Shown: positions 55,713-64,000 of the stretch, in pieces
How the letters are laid out: the number at the start of each line of letters is the position of its first letter
Numbering within the stretch: position 1 is the stretch's first letter
Assembly: GCF_030547685.1 (NCBI RefSeq)
Contig: NZ_JAUOQM010000005.1
Location: forward strand, 15,570-79,569
Length of the DNA: 64,000 bases
Origin: Gilvimarinus sp. 2_MG-2023
GTDB lineage: Bacteria; Pseudomonadota; Gammaproteobacteria; Pseudomonadales; Cellvibrionaceae
Reading direction: 5' to 3'
The notes under the pieces: model-generated
Database searches by the model: none
The model's input: only the letters and a program-made list of their open reading frames with translations
Told to the model about the DNA's origin: nothing
Position numbers and translations under genes: made by a program

Positions 55713-56204
55713 AACGTCCCTTACAGCCTGTCACAAAAATCAAACGAACATCATCTAGGTGATGTTACTAAAATGGGGCAAGTTCACAGTCGTACAGCAG
55801 CTCATTTTTACCGTCCGAACGTTAAACTCTCTTGAATATTCCCATGCTTTACATGGGTTTGTATAGTTCAGCACTTTCACCTCCAGATGCCTGACCTAAT
55901 GTACCCACTAAAGTGAGGCAAGCTCAGGTTTATTTTAGTGGGTCAGCTTGTATAAAGAAGGTTAATGCACTGAAAACGCCCACAAGCTAGCCTGGATTTT
56001 GCGCATGAGCGACTTGGTTACCTTTTGCAGTAAAAAGCACCTACTCCAAAAGTCGAAATCTTATTTTCATCCCAGCGATAATATGTTGCCGAGAAAGCCA
56101 GATGGTTGAGGCCCGGCGTATAACCTAAGAGCCACCAAGGCCAACCCACTCCCACCAGTATGCTAATATCCCACCACACCAACAAAAAACCAAACGAGCC
56201 TGCC
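55713..56204. other. Repeat-bearing spacer, possible mobile-element remnant
   Basis: Two related 20-bp repeats occur at 55767-55786 and 55907-55926 (shared core ACTAAA, GGCAAG, TCA), the second being part of a 10-bp inverted repeat ACCCACTAAA / TTTAGTGGGT (55903-55943). A minus-strand frame ending at 56018 runs through the spacer without recognisable domains. No intact transposase is present. Confidence 0.35.
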
Positions 56205-57206
56205 GTGTCCAACATTCGAGATGTAGCCAAAGAAGCTGGGGTTTCCGTCGCGACGGTTTCGCGTGCGCTTAGTGACCCCCATAAAGTGTCGCAGGCTCGG
56301 TTGGACAAAGTGCATGCGGCCATTGAGCGGGTGGGCTACCGGCCGAATATGCTGGCACGCAGCTTTCGTTCAGCGAAAAGCCATACCATAGTGGTTTTAG
56401 TACCCAACATCACCAACCCGTTTTCAGCGCAAATTGTGCGGGCAATCGAAGAGCGCGCCCAACAAAAAGGCTATGCGGTTTTGTTGGGCAACACCCACGG
56501 CCTGCCCGAGCGAGAGAAAGCCTATGTGCAGCGGGTAGAAACGCGTATGGCCGATGGCGTTATTCAATTGCATCCCGATAACCCAAGCTCACCTCTCGCC
56601 ATTGGCGAGGACATACCTTATGTCAAAGTGTCTGACTGCGAAGCCAGCTCCGGACCGCGAGTGCGAATCGACAACCGCGGCGCAGCGCGCTCTGTGGTGG
56701 AGTATTTAATTTCCCTCGGTCACCGCCGAATTGGGGTTATTTCCGGCCCTAGCACAAACCCTCACACTAAAGACCGCTTAGCGGGTTTTTATGAAGCGCT
56801 AGCGGTCGCTGGTATAGAGCACGACCACGCATTACTTGCCGAGGGGGATTACACCGCTTGGTCGGGTCTCAACAGCGCCAAGCAGTTTTGCCACATGACG
56901 CCACTGCCAACAGCGGTGTTTTGTATGAATGATGAAATGGCAATTGGGGCGGTCCAAACCTTTAAAGCGCAAGGGCTAAAAGTGCCGGAAGATATTTCGG
57001 TAACTGGGTTTGATGATATTAGCTATGCGCGCTATTGCGACCCGAGCTTAACTACGGTGACTCAACCGGCAGATGAAATGGGCCGCTTGGCGATGGATAT
57101 ACTGTTGCGCCTGCTCGACGGGCAAGAGCTGGTACAACAAGAAAATGTATTACCGGCGGAATTTGTGATTCGTAAAAGCACCACGGTTCCCGCCAACAAT
57201 TCCTAA
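56205..57206 (+). CDS. LacI-family transcriptional regulator
   Basis: A 333-residue repressor from the GTG at 56205, giving SNIRDVAKEAGVSVATVSRALSDPHKVSQ (in parts: the standard headpiece start); an ATG at 56160 would add 15 odd residues. Hinge RPNMLARSFRS, effector domain with VVLVPNITNPFSAQIVRAIEE and VTGFDDISYARYCDPSLTTV. Closest in style to CytR/PurR/GalR members. It converges on the AGE-family gene with 21 bp between stops. Target unknown; it lies 1.5 kb from the TonB receptor operator and is the second candidate reader of it. Confidence 0.9.
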   Translation: MSNIRDVAKEAGVSVATVSRALSDPHKVSQARLDKVHAAIERVGYRPNMLARSFRSAKSHTIVVLVPNITNPFSAQIVRAIEERAQQKGYAVLLGNTHGLPEREKAYVQRVETRMADGVIQLHPDNPSSPLAIGEDIPYVKVSDCEASSGPRVRIDNRGAARSVVEYLISLGHRRIGVISGPSTNPHTKDRLAGFYEALAVAGIEHDHALLAEGDYTAWSGLNSAKQFCHMTPLPTAVFCMNDEMAIGAVQTFKAQGLKVPEDISVTGFDDISYARYCDPSLTTVTQPADEMGRLAMDILLRLLDGQELVQQENVLPAEFVIRKSTTVPANNS

Positions 57207-57227
57207 TCCACTGTCAATTGGCGGTGA

Positions 57228-58385
57228 TTATTTGGCTTCGCGACCGGCCAGGAACGCTTGCAGATGCTGGATCAAAACCATTAAATGATAAAGCGTACTG
57301 GCCGGTGCGGTATCGACTACGATTTCATCGTCCGCGCCGCGTTGATCCACATAAGTGCCGGGAGTTATGCCACACAAATAATAGGTGAAAAGTGACTCAA
57401 TACCGACTGCGGCCAATGCTTCTGCCTCTGGATCACCATGCTCGGCCATAACTAGGCAAGCTTTTATCATCTCTGTCAGCCCCCAACAACGCTTAGTCTG
57501 CTGTAAAATGCCACCTGCAGCGGTGACAGAATCGCACACTAAGCCACTATCACTTTGGTAGCCCAGCTCATAGGCACGCCGATACAATATCTGTAAGTAG
57601 TTGCCTAGATCGCGGCCAGATAAGCGCTGATACCAGTCCAACAACCACACCCACTCAAACATATGACCAGGCTCGATAATTTGGCCATCAGCCCCGCTGG
57701 CCAGCCGCCAATCCGAGAAAAAGTACTCTTGCAATACACCTTGCTTGGCACAGAAAAAAAAACGCTCGAACAAATCGAATATATGCCCTGCACGCAGCAA
57801 CCATTGCCGATCGCCACTGGCTTCATACAGCGCCATAAAAGCTTCGAACAAATGCATATGGGGATTTTGCCGGCGCCACTTATAAACGTAATTGCCTTCA
57901 CTCCAACCGCCGTAAGGTGAGGCAAAAGCTCGATCTAGGTACTGCATTAATGCATCAGCCTTCGCTAGCACCGAGGCGTCTTTTGTTACACGGTATTGCC
58001 AAGCGTAGGCGAGCAAAAAAAAGGCGTGATCGTACAAGTCTTGATCGAAATCGCAGACTTTAAACTCGGGACTGAGCAAGCGAGGGAAGCCTCCACCAAC
58101 ACTTGGCTCGACTTGGCACGTCTCGACAAACTTCAACATACCCGCACCGATTGCTGCACCGTCAGCACACCACCCCAAGGCTTCACAGGCGGTAAAAAAG
58201 AATGCTTGGCGGGCCTGAACTCGCACCCGTACATCCGCTTGAGTATCGGCCTGCCCGTGTGCGGTCAAACGCTCTACACTGGCACCCAGCTCAGGGTGAA
58301 TACCGCGCTCGAGCCAAACGGGAATCGCGTCTCGCTGCACCCAGTGGCTCAAACGTTGTGATTGATATGTTAGATTGTGTGACAT
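57228..58385 (-). CDS. AGE-family sugar epimerase/isomerase
   Basis: A 385-residue protein with the alpha/alpha-barrel of N-acylglucosamine 2-epimerase and mannose isomerase. Active-site segments seen include RVQARQAFFFTACEALGW (Arg), NPHMHLFEAFMALYEAS (His), EPGHMFEWVWLL (catalytic His and Glu) and QTKRCWGLTEMIKACL (Arg/Trp). These enzymes interconvert mannose and fructose or glucose, or cellobiose and its epimer. Mannose-to-fructose isomerase is the best guess. Confidence 0.82.
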   Translation of the reverse strand: MSHNLTYQSQRLSHWVQRDAIPVWLERGIHPELGASVERLTAHGQADTQADVRVRVQARQAFFFTACEALGWCADGAAIGAGMLKFVETCQVEPSVGGGFPRLLSPEFKVCDFDQDLYDHAFFLLAYAWQYRVTKDASVLAKADALMQYLDRAFASPYGGWSEGNYVYKWRRQNPHMHLFEAFMALYEASGDRQWLLRAGHIFDLFERFFFCAKQGVLQEYFFSDWRLASGADGQIIEPGHMFEWVWLLDWYQRLSGRDLGNYLQILYRRAYELGYQSDSGLVCDSVTAAGGILQQTKRCWGLTEMIKACLVMAEHGDPEAEALAAVGIESLFTYYLCGITPGTYVDQRGADDEIVVDTAPASTLYHLMVLIQHLQAFLAGREAK

Positions 58386-58495
58386 TAGACCTACGGCTTT
58401 TTCAAAACAGCGCTTTTAAACGAGGGCAGCATAATGCCCAACAACGCCCTCAACTGCAATTCAAACCCGCGCGTCCACCAAACACCCCTTCAAGG

Positions 58496-59017
<522 letters not shown>

Positions 59018-59074
59018 CTACAAAAATCATCAGCGCGTTACCAGCCCGACCACTCGCCGGGTGGTTATTCAGTC

Positions 59075-59659
59075 TTATAGCACCCGAAACAAAGCATAGC
59101 AGACCCGGCCCGCCTGCTTTTGCCGGTGCACTTGCCAATTAACTGGCACCTGATAACGCGCCTCAAGCGGAGATTCAATGTACACCCAAGCCTCTGACGC
59201 CAGCCAAGGGGCTAACGCGTCAATGCAGCTTTGCCACAAATCGGCGGCAAAGGGTGGGTCGAGAAACACCACATCGAAGGGCTCTTTAGGTGCTTGGGCC
59301 AGCGCGACCAAGGTGTCGCCTCGGCGCAAGTGTGCCTCGGGCGCCTGCAATAGCTGCAAAGACTCGGCGATGGCTTTGGCCGCCGCGGGGTGCTGTTCCC
59401 ACAACTCCACCAAACTGGCCCCGCGCGAGAGCGACTCCAGCCCCAACGCGCCGGTACCGGCGAATAAATCCAGGCAGCGCGAACCCGGCAACCAAGGCGC
59501 CAACCAATTAAATAGTGTTTCGCGAATGCGATCCCCAGTGGGGCGCAGCCCGTCTACATCGGCCACGGGTAGCTTGCGGCCGCGGTGACGACCGCCAATA
59601 ATGCGCAAAACTTGCGGCTTTACGATGGTTTTTTTTGCTCTTGCCCGCGATTTGGACAC
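59075..59659 (-). CDS. rsmD: 16S rRNA (guanine-966-N2)-methyltransferase
   Basis: A 194-residue methyltransferase with RIIGGRHRGRKLPV at the N-terminus, LRPTGDRIRETLFNWL, the SAM site CLDLFAGTGALGLESLSRGA (in parts), and the catalytic FLDPPF. It modifies G966 of 16S rRNA during small-subunit assembly. Divergent from ftsY with 74 bp between, the standard gammaproteobacterial order. Confidence 0.95.
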   Translation of the reverse strand: MSKSRARAKKTIVKPQVLRIIGGRHRGRKLPVADVDGLRPTGDRIRETLFNWLAPWLPGSRCLDLFAGTGALGLESLSRGASLVELWEQHPAAAKAIAESLQLLQAPEAHLRRGDTLVALAQAPKEPFDVVFLDPPFAADLWQSCIDALAPWLASEAWVYIESPLEARYQVPVNWQVHRQKQAGRVCYALFRVL

Positions 59660-59733
59660 AACGGTCTCTCCCTACTCCTGAGAAGTGGTAGGATAGCGCC
59701 TTTGTTGATTCTCCATAAGGGTTACCTGCACCC

Positions 59734-60792
59734 ATGTTTTTCAAACGCTTTAAAAAAGGCGCTCCTGAAGAGCCCCAAACCGACATCAGCCAAAAGCCTG
59801 AGCCCAACACACAAGAGTCCAGCGCTCCAGAGCCTGCCACTCAGGCTTCCGAGCCACCGGAAAAACCCGCCAAAGAGGGGTTTTTCGGTCGTATTAAACG
59901 CGGTTTGTCGCGCACCAGCGGGCAGTTTTCTGAGGGCCTCGGCAATCTATTTTTGGGTAAAAAAGAAATCGACGACGAGCTGCTGGAGGATATTGAATCC
60001 CAGCTGTTGGTGGCCGATGTGGGCATGGAGGCGACCGAGTCCATCATTGCCGATCTCACCGACCGGGTAGCGCGCAAGCAATTATCTGACCCACAAGCGC
60101 TGTTCACCGCCCTGCAAGAAGCGCTGGGCGAGCTACTCGCCCCGGCTGAGGCACCACTGAGTATCGATACCAGTCACTCGCCGTTTGTGATTTTAATTGT
60201 CGGCGTCAATGGGGTGGGGAAAACCACCACCATCGGCAAGCTGGCCAAACGCCTGCAAAACGAGGGCAAGTCGGTGATGCTGGCCGCGGGGGATACCTTC
60301 CGCGCCGCCGCGGTGGAGCAGCTACAAGTGTGGGGCGAGCGCAATGCGGTACCCGTTATTGCCCAGCACACGGGCGCTGACAGCGCCTCGGTTATTTTCG
60401 ATGCGGTACAAGCGGCTAAATCGCGCGGCACGGATGTCGTCATCGCCGATACCGCCGGCCGTCTGCACAATAAAGACCACCTAATGGAAGAGTTGTCCAA
60501 GGTGCGTCGCGTGATGGGCAAGCTCGATGACAGTGCCCCGCACGAAACCCTACTGGTACTGGATGCCGGCACAGGCCAAAACGCCGTCAGCCAAGCCAAG
60601 CACTTTACCGAGGCCGCGGGCGTCAGCGGTTTAGTCTTAACCAAGCTCGACGGCACCGCCAAGGGCGGAGTCATTTTTGCCCTAACTAAGCAATTTAATT
60701 TGCCGGTGCGCTTTATTGGCGTGGGTGAAAGTATTGACGACCTGCAACCCTTCGCCGCCAAACCCTTTGTTGAGGCCCTGTTTAACCGGTGA
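59734..60792 (+). CDS. ftsY: Signal recognition particle receptor FtsY
   Basis: A 352-residue GTPase that receives SRP-ribosome complexes at the inner membrane. A short acidic/Pro-rich A domain (about 5-45, with GAPEEPQTDISQK) precedes the NG domain: GVNGVGKTTTIGKLAKRL (G1), DTFRAAAVEQL, DTAGRL (G3) and TKLDGTAKGG (G4). The C-terminal gene end overlaps ftsE by 4 bp. Confidence 0.97.
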   Translation: MFFKRFKKGAPEEPQTDISQKPEPNTQESSAPEPATQASEPPEKPAKEGFFGRIKRGLSRTSGQFSEGLGNLFLGKKEIDDELLEDIESQLLVADVGMEATESIIADLTDRVARKQLSDPQALFTALQEALGELLAPAEAPLSIDTSHSPFVILIVGVNGVGKTTTIGKLAKRLQNEGKSVMLAAGDTFRAAAVEQLQVWGERNAVPVIAQHTGADSASVIFDAVQAAKSRGTDVVIADTAGRLHNKDHLMEELSKVRRVMGKLDDSAPHETLLVLDAGTGQNAVSQAKHFTEAAGVSGLVLTKLDGTAKGGVIFALTKQFNLPVRFIGVGESIDDLQPFAAKPFVEALFNR

Positions 60793-61454
60793 TTCAATTC
60801 AGCGGAGTCAGCAAGCGCTACGCTACCGGGCAAGACGCCTTAAGCCGGGTGGACTTTCATATTGAGCGCGGCGAAATGGTATTTTTAACCGGCCACTCCG
60901 GCGCCGGTAAAAGTACCCTGATGAAGCTCATTATGTTGATGGAACGCCCCACCAGCGGCCAAGTCGTGGTGGGCGGGCGCAACACTGAGCGTATCCGCGC
61001 CAAACAGATTGCCCACTACCGGCGCGATATCGGCGTCGTGTTTCAGAACCATCAATTGTTGTTCGATCGCAGTGTATTCGACAATATCGCCTTGCCCCTG
61101 CAGGTGGCGGGCTTTCAAAACGCCGACATTGGCCGCAGGGTGCGGGCCGCTCTGGACAAAGTCGGACTTCTACACAAAGAGCGACAAAACCCCATAACGC
61201 TATCCGGCGGGGAACAGCAGCGCGTTGGTATCGCCCGCGCGGTGGTCAACAAACCCGCATTGGTACTGGCCGATGAGCCCACCGGCAACCTCGACCCCGA
61301 GTTGTCGGCCGAGATTATGAATTTGTTCCGCCAGTTTAACGAGCTGGGGATGACGCTGGTAATCGCCACCCATGACATCGACCTCATCGAACGCATGAAC
61401 CGGCGAGTACTGCATCTAGAGCAGGGCCGGGTCGTCTCCGGCGGGGGCGTATAA
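60789..61454 (+). CDS. ftsE: Cell division ATP-binding protein FtsE
   Basis: A 221-residue ABC ATPase starting at a GTG that overlaps the ftsY stop. Walker A GHSGAGKST, signature LSGGEQQRVGIARA, Walker B LVLADEPTGNLDPE. FtsEX activates septal cell-wall hydrolases through EnvC-type partners. One-base overlap (TAATG) with ftsX. Confidence 0.97.
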   Translation: MIQFSGVSKRYATGQDALSRVDFHIERGEMVFLTGHSGAGKSTLMKLIMLMERPTSGQVVVGGRNTERIRAKQIAHYRRDIGVVFQNHQLLFDRSVFDNIALPLQVAGFQNADIGRRVRAALDKVGLLHKERQNPITLSGGEQQRVGIARAVVNKPALVLADEPTGNLDPELSAEIMNLFRQFNELGMTLVIATHDIDLIERMNRRVLHLEQGRVVSGGGV

Positions 61455-62440
61455 TGGCCCGCCCCAACCAAGTACCCGCTCGCCCCAAGGGCGCCATTCA
61501 CAGTAAAACCCAGTGGCGCGACCGGCTAGAAGCCTGGCAGGCACACCACAGCACCTGCGCCATTGAAAGCCTTATCCGGCTAACCCGCTCCCCCCTGCAA
61601 AGCTTGCTGACCTGGCTGGTGGTCGCCATTGCCACTGCTCTACCCGCCACCTTGTATGTAGCGCTGCAAAACGTACAGGCATTGGGCTACAACTGGCAGG
61701 ACTCCAGCCAAATCTCCGTGTTTATCAAGCGCCAGACGGCCCCCGAGGCCATAGAGCGTTGGCGCACGGAGTTGAGCCAACAGGCGGGTATTGAGCAGGT
61801 AGACTACATCAGCCCCTCTGATGCCCTGGCCGAGTTTCGCCAGCATTCTGGGCTCGGTGAGGTTTTAAATGATCTAGAGGAAAACCCTCTGCCCCCGGTT
61901 CTTCTGGTGCAGCCGCGGGCAGAGGCCAGCCAAGGGGCCGCACTGGAGCAACTGCTGGCATCACTTAACGATCACGCCCTGAGCGATGAAGCCAAACTGG
62001 ACATGATGTGGGTACAACGGCTGCAGCAATTGATCGATCTCGCCTCGCGTGGCGTATTCTTTCTAGCGTTGCTCTTGGTGCTAGGTCTATTGCTGGTCAT
62101 TGGCAACACCATTCGTTTGGCGATTGAAAATCGCCGCGATGAAATCGTGGTAGTGAAGCTTGTCGGCGGAACCGATGCCTACGTGCGCCGCCCGTTTTTG
62201 TACACCGGACTCTGGTACGGTTTAGGCGGCGGAGTGATTGCGCTGATTTTATTGGCCTTAGGCTTGGGATGGCTGTCGGTACCGGTGGCAAAACTTGCCA
62301 ACCTTTATCACAGTGAGTTTCACCTGCAGGGGCTTAACTTTTACACCAGCTTACAGTTGGTGCTATTGGCCGGCTTAGTAGGCCTCGCTGGCGCCTGGTT
62401 GGCAGTGGGGCGTCATTTACGCGCCATAAAACCAGAGTAA
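61454..62440 (+). CDS. ftsX: Cell division permease FtsX
   Basis: A 328-residue permease with a cytosolic N-terminus of about 50 residues, four membrane helices and the periplasmic loop between helices 1 and 2 (about 80-195, with ISVFIKRQTAPEA and DYISPSDALAEFRQHSGLGEVL in parts). NRRDEIVVVKLVGGTDAYVRRPF is the usual family stretch after helix 2. Pairs with FtsE. Confidence 0.96.
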   Translation: MARPNQVPARPKGAIHSKTQWRDRLEAWQAHHSTCAIESLIRLTRSPLQSLLTWLVVAIATALPATLYVALQNVQALGYNWQDSSQISVFIKRQTAPEAIERWRTELSQQAGIEQVDYISPSDALAEFRQHSGLGEVLNDLEENPLPPVLLVQPRAEASQGAALEQLLASLNDHALSDEAKLDMMWVQRLQQLIDLASRGVFFLALLLVLGLLLVIGNTIRLAIENRRDEIVVVKLVGGTDAYVRRPFLYTGLWYGLGGGVIALILLALGLGWLSVPVAKLANLYHSEFHLQGLNFYTSLQLVLLAGLVGLAGAWLAVGRHLRAIKPE

Positions 62441-62530
62441 ACAGCCGGTTTTATCCCCCGCACCCACTCAACTGGGTAAAGATGTACTAAGCCCTTGAAA
62501 AGACTACCAAAAGATGGGAACTTTTGGTTA

Positions 62531-62560
62531 TTGGCAGTCTCCAAGTAGTAATGCTAGACT
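62531..62560 (+). promoter_or_regulatory. Possible rpoH promoter
   Basis: TTGGCA (62531-62536), an 18-bp spacer and TAGACT (62555-62560) lie about 65 bp before the rpoH start. Read by eye; heat-shock control by sigma-E cannot be judged. Confidence 0.35.
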
Positions 62561-62622
62561 AAACGACCCCAGATCGAACGGTTTGGGGACAACTTAAGGT
62601 TAAATTTCGGGAGTTTACGAGT

Positions 62623-63483
62623 ATGGGCACTAGCCTACAGCCATTGGGGAATCTATCGCCAGGGGCGAACCTCAACGCCTATGTGCAGGCTGTCAGCGGT
62701 TTTTCCGTCTTATCCCAAGAGGAAGAGAAAAACCTCGCTGAAGACCTTTACTACAACGACAATGTCGACGCGGCGCGGCGCCTAATTATGGCCCATCTGC
62801 GCTTTGTTGTGCACATTGCCCGTTCCTACAACGGTTACGGCCTACCCTTGGGTGATTTAATCCAAGAGGGTAATGTCGGCCTTATGAAAGCGGTAAAACG
62901 CTTCAACCCAGAAAAAGGCGTGCGCTTAGTTTCTTTTGCCGTGCACTGGATTAAAGCCGAAATACACGAATTTATTCTAAAGAACTGGCGCATTGTCAAA
63001 GTGGCCACCACCAAGGCCCAGCGCAAATTGTTCTTTAACCTACGCGGTGCGAAGAAGCGCTTAGCGTGGCTAACCAACGATGAAGCTAAGGCCGTGGCCG
63101 AAGACTTAAACGTTGAAGTTAAGCATGTACGCGAAATGGAAAGCCGCCTGTCTTCTTACGACGCGGCTTTCGACGCACCGGAAAACGAAGACGAAGACAG
63201 CCACTTTGTGGCCCCAGCCCACTACCTAGAAGACAAGCGCCAAGATCCGGCAGTGCAATTAGAAGCGGCCGACTGGGAAGCGACCAACGTCAATGGGCTT
63301 GAAAACGCTATGGCTCAGCTGGATGATCGCAGTCGTACCATTTTGCAACGCCGCTGGCTGAGCGATGGTAAATCCACCTTGCATGATCTGGCCGCCGAGT
63401 ATGGCGTATCCGCTGAGCGCATTCGCCAGCTGGAAAAAAACGCCATGAAAAAAGTAAAAACCATGATGGAAGCGGCTGCCTAA
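62623..63483 (+). CDS. rpoH: RNA polymerase sigma factor RpoH (sigma-32)
   Basis: A 286-residue heat-shock sigma factor. Region 2 has [42 protein letters not shown] in parts, and the diagnostic RpoH box is [14 protein letters not shown] at about 129-142. Region 4 has [25 protein letters not shown]. Preceded by ftsX as in most gammaproteobacteria. Good GGGAG ribosome site. Confidence 0.97.
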   Translation: MGTSLQPLGNLSPGANLNAYVQAVSGFSVLSQEEEKNLAEDLYYNDNVDAARRLIMAHLRFVVHIARSYNGYGLPLGDLIQEGNVGLMKAVKRFNPEKGVRLVSFAVHWIKAEIHEFILKNWRIVKVATTKAQRKLFFNLRGAKKRLAWLTNDEAKAVAEDLNVEVKHVREMESRLSSYDAAFDAPENEDEDSHFVAPAHYLEDKRQDPAVQLEAADWEATNVNGLENAMAQLDDRSRTILQRRWLSDGKSTLHDLAAEYGVSAERIRQLEKNAMKKVKTMMEAAA

Positions 63484-63506
63484 ACCCCGCCCACTGTCAC
63501 CGGAAG

Positions 63507-63529
63507 GCCGCGCCCTGCGCGGCTTTTTT
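63507..63529 (+). terminator. rpoH terminator
   Basis: Arms GCCGCGC and GCGCGGC with loop CCT, followed by TTTTTTG, 24 bp after the rpoH stop. Confidence 0.9.
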
Positions 63530-63553
63530 GTTTTAACCTAAAGATAACCCACC

Positions 63554-63928
63554 ATGCCACAGCTGATACTCGCCACCGCTGCCGCCTTCGGCTTAATCGC
63601 TGTCGCCCTCGGTGCATTCGCTGCACACGGGCTCAAACATAAGCTTGCGGACAACTTACTATCAGCCTTTCAGACCGGCGTTGAGTATCAGATGTACCAT
63701 GCGTTGGCGCTGTTAGCGTTGGCTATTTTAGTTAAACTAACACCGGGCAATTGGCTCACGGCCAGCGCCGGGCTGTTTATACTAGGTACACTGCTGTTCA
63801 GTGGCAGTCTCTACGCTTTAGCACTCACTGGCGCCCGCTGGCTGGGGCCCATAACTCCCATTGGCGGCCTGTGCTTTATGCTGGGCTGGATTTGCCTGTT
63901 TATCGCCGCTTTTAAACACCTTAAGTAA
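63554..63928 (+). CDS. DUF423 inner-membrane protein
   Basis: A 124-residue protein with four helices and the family pattern GAFAAHGLKHKLADNLLSAFQTGVEYQMYHALALL (in parts) and FSGSLYALALTG. Widely conserved, function unknown. Confidence 0.88.
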   Translation: MPQLILATAAAFGLIAVALGAFAAHGLKHKLADNLLSAFQTGVEYQMYHALALLALAILVKLTPGNWLTASAGLFILGTLLFSGSLYALALTGARWLGPITPIGGLCFMLGWICLFIAAFKHLK

Positions 63929-63936
63929 CCCACACC

Positions 63937-64000
63937 ATGACCGAAGAATTTCGCCCCGAATACAAAAAAAAATCCATTCGCAGCTTTGTCATCCGCGCCG
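63937..64000 (+). CDS. trmB: tRNA (guanine-46-N7)-methyltransferase, N-terminal start only
   Basis: The frame from ATG at 63937 to the window end reads a charged 13-residue leader then KSIRSFVIRA, the usual opening of TrmB before its SAM domain. Cut off by the window edge; based on 21 residues. Confidence 0.65.
   Translation, partial: MTEEFRPEYKKKSIRSFVIRA

Noticed and set aside
56018-56323. 101-residue minus-strand frame overlapping the second LacI gene start
   Set aside because: It overlaps the coding start of a clear regulator on the other strand and shows no domain; treated as a chance frame.

Overview
The window reads as a chromosomal segment of a marine, polysaccharide-degrading gammaproteobacterium of the Cellvibrionaceae type (Saccharophagus, Teredinibacter, Gilvimarinus or Simiduia relatives). 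The clues are alginate lyases with CBM13 and CBM32 modules, a lipoprotein with a long polyserine linker, large TonB-dependent receptors, and a standard gammaproteobacterial rsmD / ftsY-ftsE-ftsX-rpoH block. The genus is inferred from gene content only. I saw no rRNA, tRNA or CRISPR array.

Region 1 (1-20.3 kb) is a zinc-starvation island. It opens with the tail of a ZrgA-like (DUF2796) zinc-binding protein and the Fur-family regulator Zur. A tightly packed run of genes follows: MerC-like protein, HisI, FolE2, a 74-residue unknown, ThrS, PyrC, an NTF2-like protein, aspartoacylase and HemB. Several are the classic second copies kept under Zur control to replace zinc enzymes. HemB has Asp/Ala in place of the Cys zinc triad, PyrC has QxH in place of HxH, and FolE2 is the alternative GTP cyclohydrolase. 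A Cys-rich SEC-C microprotein follows. Next comes an outer-membrane receptor plus a complete siderophore-type ABC importer (binding lipoprotein, FecCD permease, ATPase). Its promoter spacer contains the 13-mer GTTATAACATAAC, a convincing Zur-box core. The identical 13-mer occurs once more at 18.4 kb, between divergent DUF3299 and ABC-ATPase/FtsX-like permease genes, which look like the other half of a Zrg-type zinc uptake system. A block of small stress genes (CsbD, Tudor-like, Grx-MauE, alpha/beta hydrolase) lies between the two transport loci.

Region 2 (20.7-35.2 kb) is carbohydrate metabolism, all on the minus strand. It has a secreted metallophosphoesterase and two alginate lyases (PL18-type and PL7-type) that share an almost identical CBM13-CBM32 front end. 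Upstream of these lies an uronate-type operon: D-mannonate dehydratase, Gfo/Idh oxidoreductase, SSS symporter, MATE transporter and an unrecognised lipoprotein. A LacI-family regulator precedes the operon. A distinctive operator array, CG-centred 12-bp palindromes repeated every 13 bp, lies before the dehydratase (33.9 kb) and again before a TonB-dependent receptor 20 kb away (54.7 kb), joining them into one regulon.

Region 3 (35.5-58.4 kb) is mixed: a PepSY-like exported protein, the polyserine lipoprotein, a bile-acid-type symporter, a CadC-like membrane regulator divergent from a Tat-exported SDR, a GPH sugar symporter, PilZ and DUF1631 proteins, NarK with a PP2C-kinase fusion, two small envelope proteins, a BspA-type leucine-rich repeat protein, the large TonB receptor, a methyltransferase, a second LacI regulator and an AGE-family epimerase.

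Region 4 (58.5-64 kb) is housekeeping: coaD and rsmD on the minus strand, then ftsY-ftsE-ftsX, rpoH, a DUF423 membrane protein and the start of trmB.
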